From Taxawa tesnikishii (nom. ined.) (taxonomy: Eukaryota > Ascomycota > Dothideomycetes > Dothideales), in the NCBI GenBank assembly GCA_030247885.1, contig JAPDRO010000004.1, forward strand, positions 1,178,001 through 1,242,000: a stretch of DNA of 64,000 bases, given 5' to 3'. Of this stretch, positions 34,776 through 45,152 are shown one piece after another. The translations under genes were made by a program, and so were the position numbers. Numbering within the stretch: the first letter of the stretch is position 1; the number at the start of each line of letters is the position of its first letter. The notes under the pieces are model-generated. The model was not told the DNA's origin. It did not search any database and saw only the letters and a program-made list of their open reading frames with translations.

Positions 34776-36719
34776 CTACATATCGTTCATGAAGTTGTTC
34801 AAGAACTCGTTACGGGCGATCCACGAGCGTATCCTCTTTCCGAAGATCCAAAGCGGGACCGTCAGCGCAACCACAGCAAGAAAGCATATGCCGAGGACGT
34901 TGAACACGGCCAAGGCACCATCTTTCGCAAGCCAGTCATTGACGAAGTACGTCTGCGAGTGTGTTAGTCGACGCACCACAAAAGAACGGAGCCTGGCGGC
35001 GAAGCTTACCAAGCCGAAAGTAAGCAGGTTCCTCGTGTTAATGGCCACGAAAGCCTCCTCAGCCAAATGCGGATACGAATCCAACACATAACCGAAAACG
35101 CACGTCGAAGCGAATGCCAGCGCCATGTTCGCCAGTCCGTACGTCAAGACGGGACCCGTCCAGTGCGTGACGTAGTGCACGGTAGCGCCGAAGCCAAAGA
35201 ATCCTACCGTTCCGAGGATGGCCACGAGGACCATAAGCACGAGACGAAACTCTGGCTCGTAGACACCGTGGTTGCGCTTCGTGAGCTTCAGGCAGATCCA
35301 GTCGTTCAGGGGACCCGAAATGGCTTCTCCGAGCGCGCTGAGGATGAAGGGCGAGAGCGATGTGAGGCCGGTTTCGCCGATGGTGAAGTTGTAGGGTGGA
35401 GCGACGAAGATGACACCGTTGACGACGGAGAAGACGACGATCCAGGTCAGTGTCTGCGGCGCTATTAGCATGTCTGAGTGGAGCGGAGGGTGAGTGCTGC
35501 CAGCTTACCGTTCCGTAAATCAGGAAACCCCAGAGCACAGCGGGGTACCAGAATATGACGAGTGGTCGGGTGACGATCTTCCAAATGGGAGCGTCGGTGT
35601 ACCGGCCGGTGAAGAGACGCATGCTACGCCAGTAACCCATTGCAGGCTCGTTTTCGTTGCGGCCGTTGCCGGTGACGTGGGCAGGCAGAGGCTTCTGCAC
35701 GGTCTCGACATACTCTTTTGCGCCTTTCTCATCACCGACTCTGTATTCATCTTCGCCTGCGTTCGCTTGGACTGGACGAGTGATGGTCTGTGGACGGACA
35801 TACGAGGTCTCTGGGACGAAAAAGAGGATTCCGAACATGAAGACACCGAACAGGATGGCGCAGATGCCAAAGGTCCATCTGGAAATTGTCAGCAACCCGT
35901 TTTCTCTCCAGCCTCTTCTGGAAGCTGCGATAAGGTGAAACTCACTTGTATCCGAGATCCTCGATGATGTAGCCGGAGATGAAACCAGCACCTGCGATAC
36001 CGCACAGCAGGAACAAGTTCCACACGGCCAAGCGGGTTGCGCGCTGGTGAACGAAGTACATGTCTGCGATCGTGGCCTGTACGAGCACCTCGTAGGGTGC
36101 CATGCCCAAGGCGCCGAGGATACGGCTGCCGAGGAAAGAACCGTAGTCCTTCGCCACAGCACCCCAGATCGAAACGACAAACATGATTATTACGGAAAGG
36201 ATGTAGACGGGACGCTTGCCCCAGATCTTGGCGACTGGGTTGACAAGGAAGACAATGAGGCCGAGCGTCAGGATCAGCCATGCGGTCGATTGGGAGAGCG
36301 TGTTTATGGAGATGCCGAGTTCCTGGGAGATACTGACGAAGCCGGGACCCAGCATTGGTCCATAGGCTCCGACGACAGAGGAGACGAAGCCAACAATGAA
36401 GAGGATGAGGTCCTTCTTCCAGAGCGGCCACTAGCATGGAGTTAGTAAAGTATGATGGGCTTTGATGCTTTCACTCACGTTCAACGGGTCGTTAGGTGAG
36501 TCCGATGGCTGTGGCACCAGCAAGATGTGCGAGTACTTTCCCGTTCCATGTTTGAGACGCTCTGTGGGGACGTCGTGAAGCTCTGGAGGCTGTAGGTCCG
36601 TCAGTCCATCATTCCTTCAGCAGGCCCTGTTTCGAACGTACGAGATCGTTCTGGTCGTTCAGCAGAGCGGTGCCTGGCACCAACTCCATATGGCGGTCCT
36701 CTAATATACCGAACACCAT
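34776..36719 (-). CDS. Major facilitator superfamily transporter, DHA1/HOL-like
   Basis: Six exons: 36719-36642, 36589-36479, 36430-35946, 35878-35509, 35453-35010 and 34952-34776; 554 residues. The N-terminal 60 residues are hydrophilic with the block HGTGKYSHILLVPQPSDSPN, typical of fungal HOL-like drug:H+ antiporters. Twelve helices are visible, with a loop motif NPVAKIWGKRPVYILS after helix 2 that corresponds to MFS motif A, and RILGALGMAPYEVLVQATIAD. A long central loop (about 110 residues, ETSYVRPQTIT...) joins the two halves. The substrate is unknown; members include Hol1 (cations, polyamines) and many quinic-acid or toxin-like carriers. It lies about 0.8 kb upstream, on the same strand, from the monooxygenase gene, so a link to that pair is possible but unproven. 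Confidence 0.92.
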
Positions 36720-37543
36720 CTTGAAGTCTTAATCAATGACACCCTTGATCTGGATGTGAGAAGTGTTCCACAGTCAGACCACTGAAATGATATATCAGAT
36801 GAGATGAGGAGAGAAGGATGAGAGATGGATCGTTGAGCTGCAGATCTGAAGGGGCATCGACGCGAGATAAAAGACGAGCACCTGCGGAACGTGGCAGGTA
36901 TGGATAAACCCCAATGCCGCTAGCATGTACCCAGTACATGATCTACTGCATGCATAAGCGAGGGTTGGCGACAGCCAAGTGCTATTGGTTTCAAACCCCG
37001 GACTCCCTCCACAGCTCACACTCCACAGTGTCCGCTGCGAAATTTGGAGAAGGATGCGGGGGTATTCCGCGTGGGGCTCACTATTGATGGTTCGAGCGCT
37101 CCGTACGCGTCTTCGTATCAGGTGGATAGAGACGAGACCTTGTTGGCCGATCACCCGCTTCCACGTGCACGAAGCCATCGGGGAAACACAGACTGGTAGG
37201 TTCCCCATCTCTCCTCCCCGAAGGCCTTGCACGTCTGCACTCAAGCAGGGGAACGGACAGCTTATCGCACCAACTCAAGCTCTCCAGTCGGGTCCTGCGA
37301 GGTGGAGGACTGCCACACACTACTGACTCACGCATGCTGCAGGTAGGTGGTACGAACCCTGGCACCGGGCCAGACAATGCCCACCTCGATACGCTAGTCA
37401 TTCTGTGAACACTGACAAATTCCTGGGCTACTCGGTAGATTCCAGAATCTGTGGAGGGCACGGCAGTTGATGTCTATGCTGTACTGACAGATACCCAGAT
37501 ACCGGGAGACTCATGCGAAGCGAACGCCAAAAAGCAACCGAAA
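36720..37543. other. Intergenic region
   Basis: 824 bases between two minus-strand genes. It holds the MFS promoter and the monooxygenase 3' region. No gene recognised. Confidence 0.4.
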
Positions 37544-39025
37544 TTAGATCTTTCCTTCCTTCTTCAACTCCGCTATGACCTGGTCGTAGACCTCGTAAGC
37601 ATGCACCTCCGCGTCAAAATTCAGAATCTTCTCGTCTCTCTTCAGCTTGATAGCCTCTGGGTTCTTCTTGAGGCTGTCGAAATCCGCCTTGTGCCACTTG
37701 TCGCGTGTGGCCTCGCCGGACTTCTGCGTCATGACGGTTCTTGCATGTCTGCCCCTGTTAGCTCATGTATGCACCAACGCGGGAAGTCGCGCCTACCGTA
37801 TCCGTTCGTATGCTTGAAGCGCCTCTGCTGTCTTGTCCTTTCCAGCAAGCTGTAAACAGACACCCAATGTCGCACCATCCTCCATTGCTTGACTGGCTCC
37901 CTGAATACTCGTCGGAAGATGGGGGTGAGCTGCGTCGCCAATGAGAGTGATGTGACCGTTTGTCCATTTTGGAAGTGGCTCCCTGTAGACCAACTTCCAG
38001 TCAACCAGCTTCTCAGGTGGTGTCATGCGGACGATGGCGTGTACGGCAGGAGTCCAACCCTCGAGGATTTTGCACGCGTCTTCGTGATCTCCCGGCGCTG
38101 ACCACGATTCCTCGATATCTGCGTCGTCCTAGATACAATCAGCTTTTGATGGTACGATGTTCCTTCGGGTGTCTAGTACATACCTTGTGCGTGCAAACCC
38201 AAGAGAACTCCTTGCCGTCCTTAATGGAGGCTGCGAGGAAGTGAATATCCGGACCGAGCCAGCCCGTATGAGTGTCACCGTGATTGACAAGATCTGCGGT
38301 CAGAGGGTTCTTGGCCAACTCTGCGCTGTCCATCCATGCTCGGTAGACTGCATAGCCGGAAGATTTGGGCGCATCCTCGCTGCAGACTGTTAGCGTCAGT
38401 GCCTCCAACACAGCACACAGGGAACGCACTATCCGAGAACAATCAGTCTGGCCTTTGACCGAACGCCGTCAGCGGCCAGAATTACGTCCGCCTCGATCCT
38501 TTCCCCGTTCACGATGACGCCGGCGCCTTTCTCTGTCTGGAAATACTCAGACACCTTCTGACCCAAACGGACCTCGATTCCCTGCTCAAGGGCATGGTCG
38601 TAGAGAATCTTGTGAATCTCTCCTCTATGCCCGTTGAATCTCTTTCCGAAGTTCTCCTCTTCCGTGCCCCAGAATTGCTCGTATATGAAATCTCCTTGCC
38701 AGTCGAAATATTTCAAGCTCTTGCTAACGTGGCAGATGGGGTCTAGTTTGGCCTCGACACCAGGCCAGCGCTTGAAGATGCGTCCCGCGTTGGAGCCGAA
38801 AGAGATGATGTCGCCGAGTTGCTTGAGCTCTTTGAAAGATTCGAGGACGAGTGGATCGTGGCCTTTCCGCTTGCACTCGATTGCTGCGGTCAAGCCAGCG
38901 AAACCGGCGCCGATGATCAAAACACGGATGCCCGATGGCGAGACGGGGTATTTGTCAATTATCGACGCATCAATCTTTTTGGGAGCGTCCGCAGCAGGGG
39001 CATCGCCATTCATGTATGGAGCCAT
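37544..39025 (-). CDS. FAD-dependent aromatic-ring-type monooxygenase (salicylate hydroxylase-like)
   Basis: Exons 39025-38430, 38379-38184, 38128-37797 and 37748-37544 give 442 residues. The Rossmann motif IRVLIIGAGFAGLTAAIE lies at about 33-50, the second FAD contact DVILAADGVRSKAR near 185 and the third LIGDAAHPHLPTSIQGASQA near 330. This is the class A flavoprotein monooxygenase pattern, close to fungal salicylate-1-hydroxylase-like enzymes. There is no membrane anchor, so it is soluble. Many such enzymes open or hydroxylate aromatic rings, either in catabolism or in secondary metabolism; the substrate cannot be told from sequence. It is divergent from a P450 gene 532 bases away, which suggests a shared pathway. 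All intron borders are canonical. Confidence 0.92.
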
Positions 39026-39557
39026 ATTGTGTGTTGGGGGAAGGGTATGGGTGTTGATTGTGTGGAAGGCATTTTGGCCGGTCTCAGCTTATGTATGGTC
39101 CGGTCCGGCTCATACCATTCGTACCTAACGGGGGCCACTTGCCTCGTGTCTCTGGCGAGTCAAAGGACGTGTGGATAGGGTCTGGTTTCGTGAGGGGCGC
39201 TCTCCACGGGGAGATCCTCACTACGCCGAAACAGGCAAGACGAGCAGTGGGGGCGGGGCAAGAGTGCGGAATTATCGTCCACGCCTCATTAGCCTATTCC
39301 AACTACAATGCAACACCCTCCCCGAACCTGTCGCGGTGCCGTTGATTGGCGTTCTTGAGGATGGCGATCGGATAACCCCTGCCAAAGTAAACGGCAACAC
39401 GATGATCACCGATTGCCGACATGCGGGTTTGCTTGCTCCTCACAGGACACGACGGCACAGTCGGAGGCATCGAAAGCCAGTTCAAGAGCATAAGAGATCC
39501 GTTTGTATCCATTCATAGCCTGCACTGTTAAGCCTCTCGTGTACTCTTTTAGCGACG
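39026..39557. promoter_or_regulatory. Divergent promoter region, monooxygenase / P450
   Basis: 532 bases between head-to-head starts. It must carry both promoters, possibly shared. Near 39099-39110 TCCGG occurs twice within eleven bases; CGG/CCG triplets are the usual half sites of zinc-cluster regulators, but I cannot claim a site. Confidence 0.45.
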
Positions 39558-41204
39558 ATGGCTATAGACGCGCTTCTTCCTGGGGTTGTCGCCAGCCATC
39601 CCTTCCTCACGATTTTTGCTCTGATCACGGTACCGCTACTAGGAACACTACTCTACGATGTGCAACAATGGATGCGAATGCCTCCAGGCCCAACGCCACT
39701 TCCATTCGTTGGCAACAAATACTTGATCCCTAAGAGCAAACCCTGGATTCAGTTCAAGAAGTGGTCAGACGAATATGGGCCCATATTCACGCTATGGATC
39801 GGAAGGAAACCAACGGTCATCATCTCAGATCCCGCAATCGCCATCGACTTGCTTGAGAAGCGCGGTAACAAGTACGCCTCCCGTCCGCGGATGATTGCCA
39901 TGGGAGAAATCTACAACAACAACGCCAGTATTCTCGTCCAACCCTACGGGAAAGAGTGGACCATCCGGAGAAAGCTGCTCCATTACGCCATGACACCCAA
40001 GGCATTGCGGTTGTACAAGCCAATTCAGGAGGCCGAGGCATCACGACTCTGCTACCAGCTCCTCCATGATCCTGCGAACTACGAGAAGCTGATTGAACGC
40101 TTTACGTCGAGTATCGTCTTTTGCGTGGCGTACGGGCACAGGATAGATTCCTTGAAAGCCGAAGTTATCCGGCAGCGGTTCGATTTCATGCATTTTCAGG
40201 CTTCATTAAACGTACCTGGAAAGTATGCGGTCGAAACAATGCCATTCTTGAAGTACGTACCAAACGCCCTCGCACCCTGGAAGAAGGAGATTCAGGCAAA
40301 GGGCGCCGCAGAAGGACGAGCCAACCTCGAGCTCCTCCAGATGGTCAAGGACGATCTGGCCAGAAACGGCAAGGCCAATGTACCAGACTCCCTTTGCAAG
40401 CTGCTTCTCGAAGTCCGGGAGACCGAGCCTATCCCATTGACTGAGACTGAGTTCTCCTACATCCCAGCCTCTCTCTTCGGCGCTGGATCGGACACCACGG
40501 CGTCGACGTTATGCACCGCAGTCCTGGCGCTGATCACACATCCTGCGACTCTGAAGCGCGCACAGATGGAACTCGACACCGTCATCGGTGACTCCCGAAC
40601 CCCGACCTTTGCCGACGAGGCATCGCTGCCATACATCCGCGCTTTGGTCAAGGAAGTGCTCCGCTGGCGGCCAGTCGCCGTACTAGGCGGGACCCCACGC
40701 AGCACCACCGCACCGGACGATTACGAGGGCTACCACATCCCCCTCGACACGAGCGTGCTCTCCAACTTCTGGGCCATCAACCTGAACGAGGAATACTACC
40801 CCAACCCTCACCGGTTTGATCCGGTGCGCTTCCTGTCTCTGACGTCTTCCACGCCGTTGGGCGACGAGGACCAGAAAGCGGCCGTGCAGTACCAGGGCCC
40901 GAAGTCATACCCTGGTAAGACCGGCGAGAACGTCTTTGGCGTGGGCAGGAGGATCTGCCCCGGTGCCAACCTGGCGGAGAACTCGCTGTATATTGCGTTG
41001 AGTAAGCTTCTGTGGGCGTATGATATCCTCCCTATCGAAGGGATGCACTACGACACATTCGACTACACGGAGGGATTCAATATCCGACCCAAGCCGTTCA
41101 AGTGCCGGATCAGTGTCAGGAGCGAGGCGCATCGCCGGGTTCTGGAGAGGGAGGAGAAGGATGCCGAGGCTTTCTTAGAGAAGTTCACGCCTTTTGGCGA
41201 GTAG
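39558..41204 (+). CDS. Cytochrome P450 monooxygenase
   Basis: A single exon of 548 residues. It has an N-terminal membrane anchor (PFLTIFALITVPLLGTLLYD), the Pro-rich hinge MPPGPTPLPFVGNK, the I-helix oxygen motif FGAGSDTTAST (about 312), the ExxR motif in KEVLRWRPVA (about 370), and the haem loop FGVGRRICPGAN (about 465) with its Cys ligand. The PERF-like region reads HRFDPVRFLS. It belongs to the broad fungal group around CYP620/CYP64-like O-demethylase or oxidoreductase annotations; the family number is my guess from style. It acts at the ER with NADPH-P450 reductase. The gene is intronless and intact. Confidence 0.94.
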   Translation: MAIDALLPGVVASHPFLTIFALITVPLLGTLLYDVQQWMRMPPGPTPLPFVGNKYLIPKSKPWIQFKKWSDEYGPIFTLWIGRKPTVIISDPAIAIDLLEKRGNKYASRPRMIAMGEIYNNNASILVQPYGKEWTIRRKLLHYAMTPKALRLYKPIQEAEASRLCYQLLHDPANYEKLIERFTSSIVFCVAYGHRIDSLKAEVIRQRFDFMHFQASLNVPGKYAVETMPFLKYVPNALAPWKKEIQAKGAAEGRANLELLQMVKDDLARNGKANVPDSLCKLLLEVRETEPIPLTETEFSYIPASLFGAGSDTTASTLCTAVLALITHPATLKRAQMELDTVIGDSRTPTFADEASLPYIRALVKEVLRWRPVAVLGGTPRSTTAPDDYEGYHIPLDTSVLSNFWAINLNEEYYPNPHRFDPVRFLSLTSSTPLGDEDQKAAVQYQGPKSYPGKTGENVFGVGRRICPGANLAENSLYIALSKLLWAYDILPIEGMHYDTFDYTEGFNIRPKPFKCRISVRSEAHRRVLEREEKDAEAFLEKFTPFGE

Positions 41205-41392
41205 ATAGAAGCCTGGATTGAGCCATGTACAGCGTTTTCTAAGAGCTCTGCGCGTCAGTGGCCCTCGTAAACTGTATGGCACGGTTATCAGATGTGGTGA
41301 GATGAGGCAGATAGCAGTCAGTAGGCAAGGCTCGCCTTCAGATTGGGTAAGTCGATGGCATGCTAAGAGAACGAGATGAGTGACAATGTAGT

Positions 41393-42583
41393 CTATACGA
41401 GCGTAAGATCCCGTCGCACCCAACCATTCCAAAAGTCAACAACAACACTGTCTGGTTCTCTAGGGAGCTGAAATCGAAGCCCCAACAAGCCCACTCGCAT
41501 GTAAGTTGTATTGTGCGCATCGACGGACCGCAGCAGCAAGCAGTGAAATTCATCACATTCTTCCCTTATCGACATCCACTTGGAAACTGCAAGAGCAATG
41601 ACTGGCAGACCAGTATGGCTGTCGTTTGCCGCATCAAAACTATCCTTGACCTTGTCGACAACCATACACTCATTCTGGCGTGACGGAGTTATCCTCAGAT
41701 CTGGTTGACTGGGGTCTGCACGCTTGATCGTGAAGGAATGTCCCGACATGGTATCATGGCTATGCTCAAGCCTTAGATACAGATAGTACCCTCGGACAAT
41801 GAGTCTTGCCGAATGGGGAAAGCCTGTCATATCACTGATGACAGGATCAACATCGGCGTCCAGGCACCATTCTCTAGCCTGGACGGGTTCAGCCATGCGG
41901 TGTTCAGCAAGCGTAAATTTATGGTATTTGTTCAACCCGTGCCCGAGAGAGACAAGCCCCTTGTTCACCTTGGAACTGCTAAAAGGTATTCGTACGGGCT
42001 CCGGCGGCAGGGGATCTCGGCCCTTGAGAAAAGCATCGTGTACGCTGGGCGCGCACGATGGGACGAGCGTTAAAGTAGCTTTGGAATGAATAGAACCCGT
42101 TCTGAGTGACTCTGCGTTCCAGTCGTCTTCATCGTCTTGAATTATGCACAAGGAGTCGATCCAGAGATATCGAAACCTTAGGTGCCTTGCGACAGTTACT
42201 GTGTCCTGATACACCTTGGATAGGTCCGTGAACGGAATGCCATTGCGTCTTTCCTTTTCGCTGTCCTTTTGCGTTCGAATAGGCGGCTGATTCGGATCGC
42301 CCCAACAGTAGCTCAGTGCCACATACGGAACACGGCTCAAGGATTCTTCAGTATCTGTCAGCCGTATTTGCGACGCACCATGGTCACCAAGGTCCAGCAA
42401 TTGCTCTGGCGGCGCGAGGTCCAGTGCAAATGCATCGATCTCTCGGTAAGCATCACGGTTCTTTTTGGCATTGCTCTTGCAGTCTTGCAATGCGACCCAA
42501 GCATTGTTTGTTACCTGAGTGTTCTGAGATGTGACGACCCTGAACCCGAGGATCCGCCGCGGATGGATTGTCTGGCACAGCAA
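41393..42583 (-). CDS. Small HET-domain protein, third motif not recognisable
   Basis: A single frame of 396 residues. The first two HET hallmarks are clear: YVALSYCWGDPNQPP (about 88) and FRYLWIDSLCIIQDDEDDW (about 138), with VYQDTVTVARHL between them and SKATLTLVPSCAPSVHDAFL after. The third hallmark, usually RAWTLQE, is replaced by AREWCLDADVDP at the expected place. The rest to the C-terminus is shorter than in most HET proteins and ends WNGWVRRDLTLV. Either this is a shortened divergent member, or the gene is decaying while its frame is still open. The start Met is tentative. Its 5' end lies within 450 bases of the MSS51 3' end, on the same strand. Confidence 0.8.
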   Translation of the reverse strand: MLCQTIHPRRILGFRVVTSQNTQVTNNAWVALQDCKSNAKKNRDAYREIDAFALDLAPPEQLLDLGDHGASQIRLTDTEESLSRVPYVALSYCWGDPNQPPIRTQKDSEKERRNGIPFTDLSKVYQDTVTVARHLRFRYLWIDSLCIIQDDEDDWNAESLRTGSIHSKATLTLVPSCAPSVHDAFLKGRDPLPPEPVRIPFSSSKVNKGLVSLGHGLNKYHKFTLAEHRMAEPVQAREWCLDADVDPVISDMTGFPHSARLIVRGYYLYLRLEHSHDTMSGHSFTIKRADPSQPDLRITPSRQNECMVVDKVKDSFDAANDSHTGLPVIALAVSKWMSIREECDEFHCLLLRSVDAHNTTYMRVGLLGLRFQLPREPDSVVVDFWNGWVRRDLTLV

Positions 42584-43013
42584 TAGGTATCAGTAGAAGT
42601 TCTGTCACGGATACCATTTCTTAGAGTATGCTTCGGCTAATCAATGTGCTATAGATGTCTTGGTTGATGAAGAAAGAAACAAAACCTACCGGGATCGCAA
42701 GAAAACCCAAAATCTCCCTCAAGGCGCCACCAACACGTAACCTGTAGGAATATCAAGTTTGGTTCAGGCAACCGACCTGGCCAGGCACCCGGATGGCCGG
42801 ACAATTTCACTGGCGCTTCTTCCCATACATAACCAGCTCGGCGCGCAGAGTCGTACCCTGGTTCTTGGCGTTCAATCTGATCTCAGTATTACTTACAGTT
42901 TCTCATTGTGCTCTCAAAGAGCAGTTATCTGCAATCCACCTATTTTACATATAACAACTCAACCTCGGTCAGCCCACAATGAACAGATCCTCTCTTTATC
43001 CTACACCACTATC
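42584..43013. other. Intergenic region
   Basis: 430 bases between two minus-strand genes. No further feature. Confidence 0.4.
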
Positions 43014-44596
43014 TCAATCACTCCTGTCCCTCTGCGTGGCCTCGTACCGCTTGCCCCTAAAAGCCCACACACCCCAGTTGCCGGCGCTGATATCCTGAGG
43101 ATCCAAATCGTTCAAATCCCACCTCAAACTCCTGAACCTGTTCTCGCCTGGCTCAAGCAGAATATCCATCTCGCCCCCCACCGTATCCTTCACCCACTTC
43201 AGATCCCTTTGCATGTCCCACTCCGTGTAGCCTGTGCAGATGATCGGGACCTTGGTGTCCAGCAGTGGCCTGATGGTACCTTCCCACTCTTGACTGCTAG
43301 CCGGGTGACCCAGACCAGGATGAAACAGCACGAATGCGTCGAAGTAGGGGTCGTAAGGGTAGAACAGTTGTGCGTTGTGAAGTGTATGGAAGTACTCGAC
43401 GAATGTGCTGATCTTCAGTTGAGCCGAGATGCGGTCTTCGACTATGGCGCCAAAGGGGTTCGAGGGTGTTCGCTCAGGCAGAGGGAACTCGTCGTCACGG
43501 TTGGCCATCGATTCTGGTCCGATGAAAATCAAGTGGAAGGTTGCACGGGGAAGAGGTGAGCGAGTTGCACCCAGACTTGGCGAGGAAGAGAGGACTCGGC
43601 ACGAGCACCGAGAATGAATAGACGGACTGGAGGTGGATTAGGTCGAAGGCCCTTGATGTCGGTACCCGCGCCTGTTCTAGGCGGGTGAAGCGTGTAGCGG
43701 AGAGCTAAAACGATCAGCGAACGATGAGCATATGATGATGCTTGACATACCGCTGAAACTCTTGAGACCCTCAACAGTCAATCGCCCTCCTCGCTTGATA
43801 TCGTACGGACTCAGTTCGTGCAGAACACTGGCAATCGTGGTGGGATATGTGAGCAGCCGTGTCGCCTGTCGCATGCTCCTGTCTTCGTTGATAGCATTGA
43901 ATTCTCTTGAGTACATCAAAGTATCCCAGTTGGTCATGTTGACCTGCGCCTCATCCATCTGCGGACCAGGGTATTCGAACTCTGGGAAGAAGCGCCCAGA
44001 TCTCAGATCATGGTCATCCTCGTTGATCTCCCGGAGGACGTCGCAAATCTCCAGGTGTGCCTCGTAGTCGTCAACAAAGTGCTCCTCGGAGCAAGACACA
44101 GGAATTCCACAGTCGGGGCACTCGTAGCGCACGTGAGCTGGCGGCTGCGAACCTACTTTGCGGCTTTCCATATCATGCTGGCTCTCCGGCTGTCGAGTCC
44201 TCTGGTGATCGGGATGCGGGCAGTAGGCATTTTGCTTCATAAACGCAGCGCGACGTCTGATTTCGGGCGAGGGTGAGTTTGTGAAGGAATGAAACAGGTT
44301 GTTTGGCTTGAGGAGAAGGCGGCTGTTGTCTTCGTATGGCGATGGTGACTGCTGGGTGGAAGCGGTTGGATACTCTCTAGAGAGCTGTACCGTCGCCCCT
44401 GTTGCTGCTGCTGCCTCCCCAGTGTAGATATCCTCCTCCTTCGAGCGACTCGGCTGCCTGCATCTTGAGTCGGAACGGGTTGTTTCGCGGAGGATGAGCT
44501 AAACCATCGTTGTATGCTGCCGTGGGACTGTGGTTTCGCCCTAGAGACTGTTGCGGAAAGAGCCAGGCAGCGCTGGCACACTGTACGGGTACTCAT
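43014..44596 (-). CDS. Mitochondrial COX1 translation activator Mss51-like, two apparent single-base losses
   Basis: Exons 44596-43751 and 43704-43014. With one base added in each exon the total is 1539 bases, 512 residues. The first ~85 residues are basic, Ser/Gln-rich and presequence-like. Then come RLLLKPNNLFHSFTNSPSPE, the zinc-finger region with CPHPDHQ and CPDCGIPVSCSEEHF (MYND-like), and the Mss51 core: INEDDHDLRSGRFFPEFEYP, NMTNWDTLMYSREFNAINED, and later FHPGLGHPASSQEW and PIICTGYTEWDMQRDL. Frame changes lie between about 44325 and 44400 (exon 1) and at the C run 43547-43550, between LAHLFP and RATFHLIFIGPES. In yeast Mss51 promotes COX1 mRNA translation and couples it to complex IV assembly; filamentous orthologues are less studied. 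It is divergent from RSE1. Confidence 0.9.
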
Positions 44597-45152
44597 AGTG
44601 CTCCCTCTAGGCGACAGCTGCTTGTGCGCCTGTACAGAAAGAAGCAGAGGTATAGAGGTGTAAGGTGAAGCAATGCTCGGAGTTCCTGCAGGGCAATGAC
44701 GATCTCCAAAAGTTCATACCTACGGGTCTTGGCGGGCAGGCGCGTTTCGCGAAACGAACGCCTACCAAAGCTACTCGACCCTATCGTAGAGTCAAGGCTA
44801 CTCTTTCACTTGTACAACAACTTTCCCTCACCGTCCTGTCACCTCCCCTCCTCATCCTCCTCCTCTACCCAGCTCTCCCCTTTCATCCTCCCGCGCTGTC
44901 TGACGGCCAGTTTCCGGTCCCCATTTTGCAGCAAACCTCTCCATTCTCCACGGACCCGCTATCTGCGGCCATTACCAAGATATCTCGCCAGCACCCTTTC
45001 TTCGACCACAACTCGTTTCTTTGTCGCAAACACCTGCGCAGCGCGACGTTCGAGTCGCCACAGCTCATACTTGAGCTCCTTCTTCCAGTCAGAACACCCT
45101 TTTTAAAAGCCTAGAGCTCCCCGCCGGGGACGCTCACCAGAGAGTCGCAAAG
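44597..45152. promoter_or_regulatory. Divergent promoter region, MSS51 / RSE1
   Basis: 556 bases. The half nearer RSE1 (44830-45110) is strongly pyrimidine-rich (CCTCCTC and CTTTC runs), as is common in fungal 5' leaders. Long open frames here are due to that composition. Confidence 0.45.

Noticed and set aside
34776-41204. A full secondary-metabolite cluster
   Set aside because: No polyketide synthase, peptide synthetase, terpene cyclase or cluster-type regulator is present in the window.
44665-45114. Two overlapping plus-strand frames upstream of RSE1
   Set aside because: They come from a pyrimidine-rich leader (Leu/Pro/Ser only).
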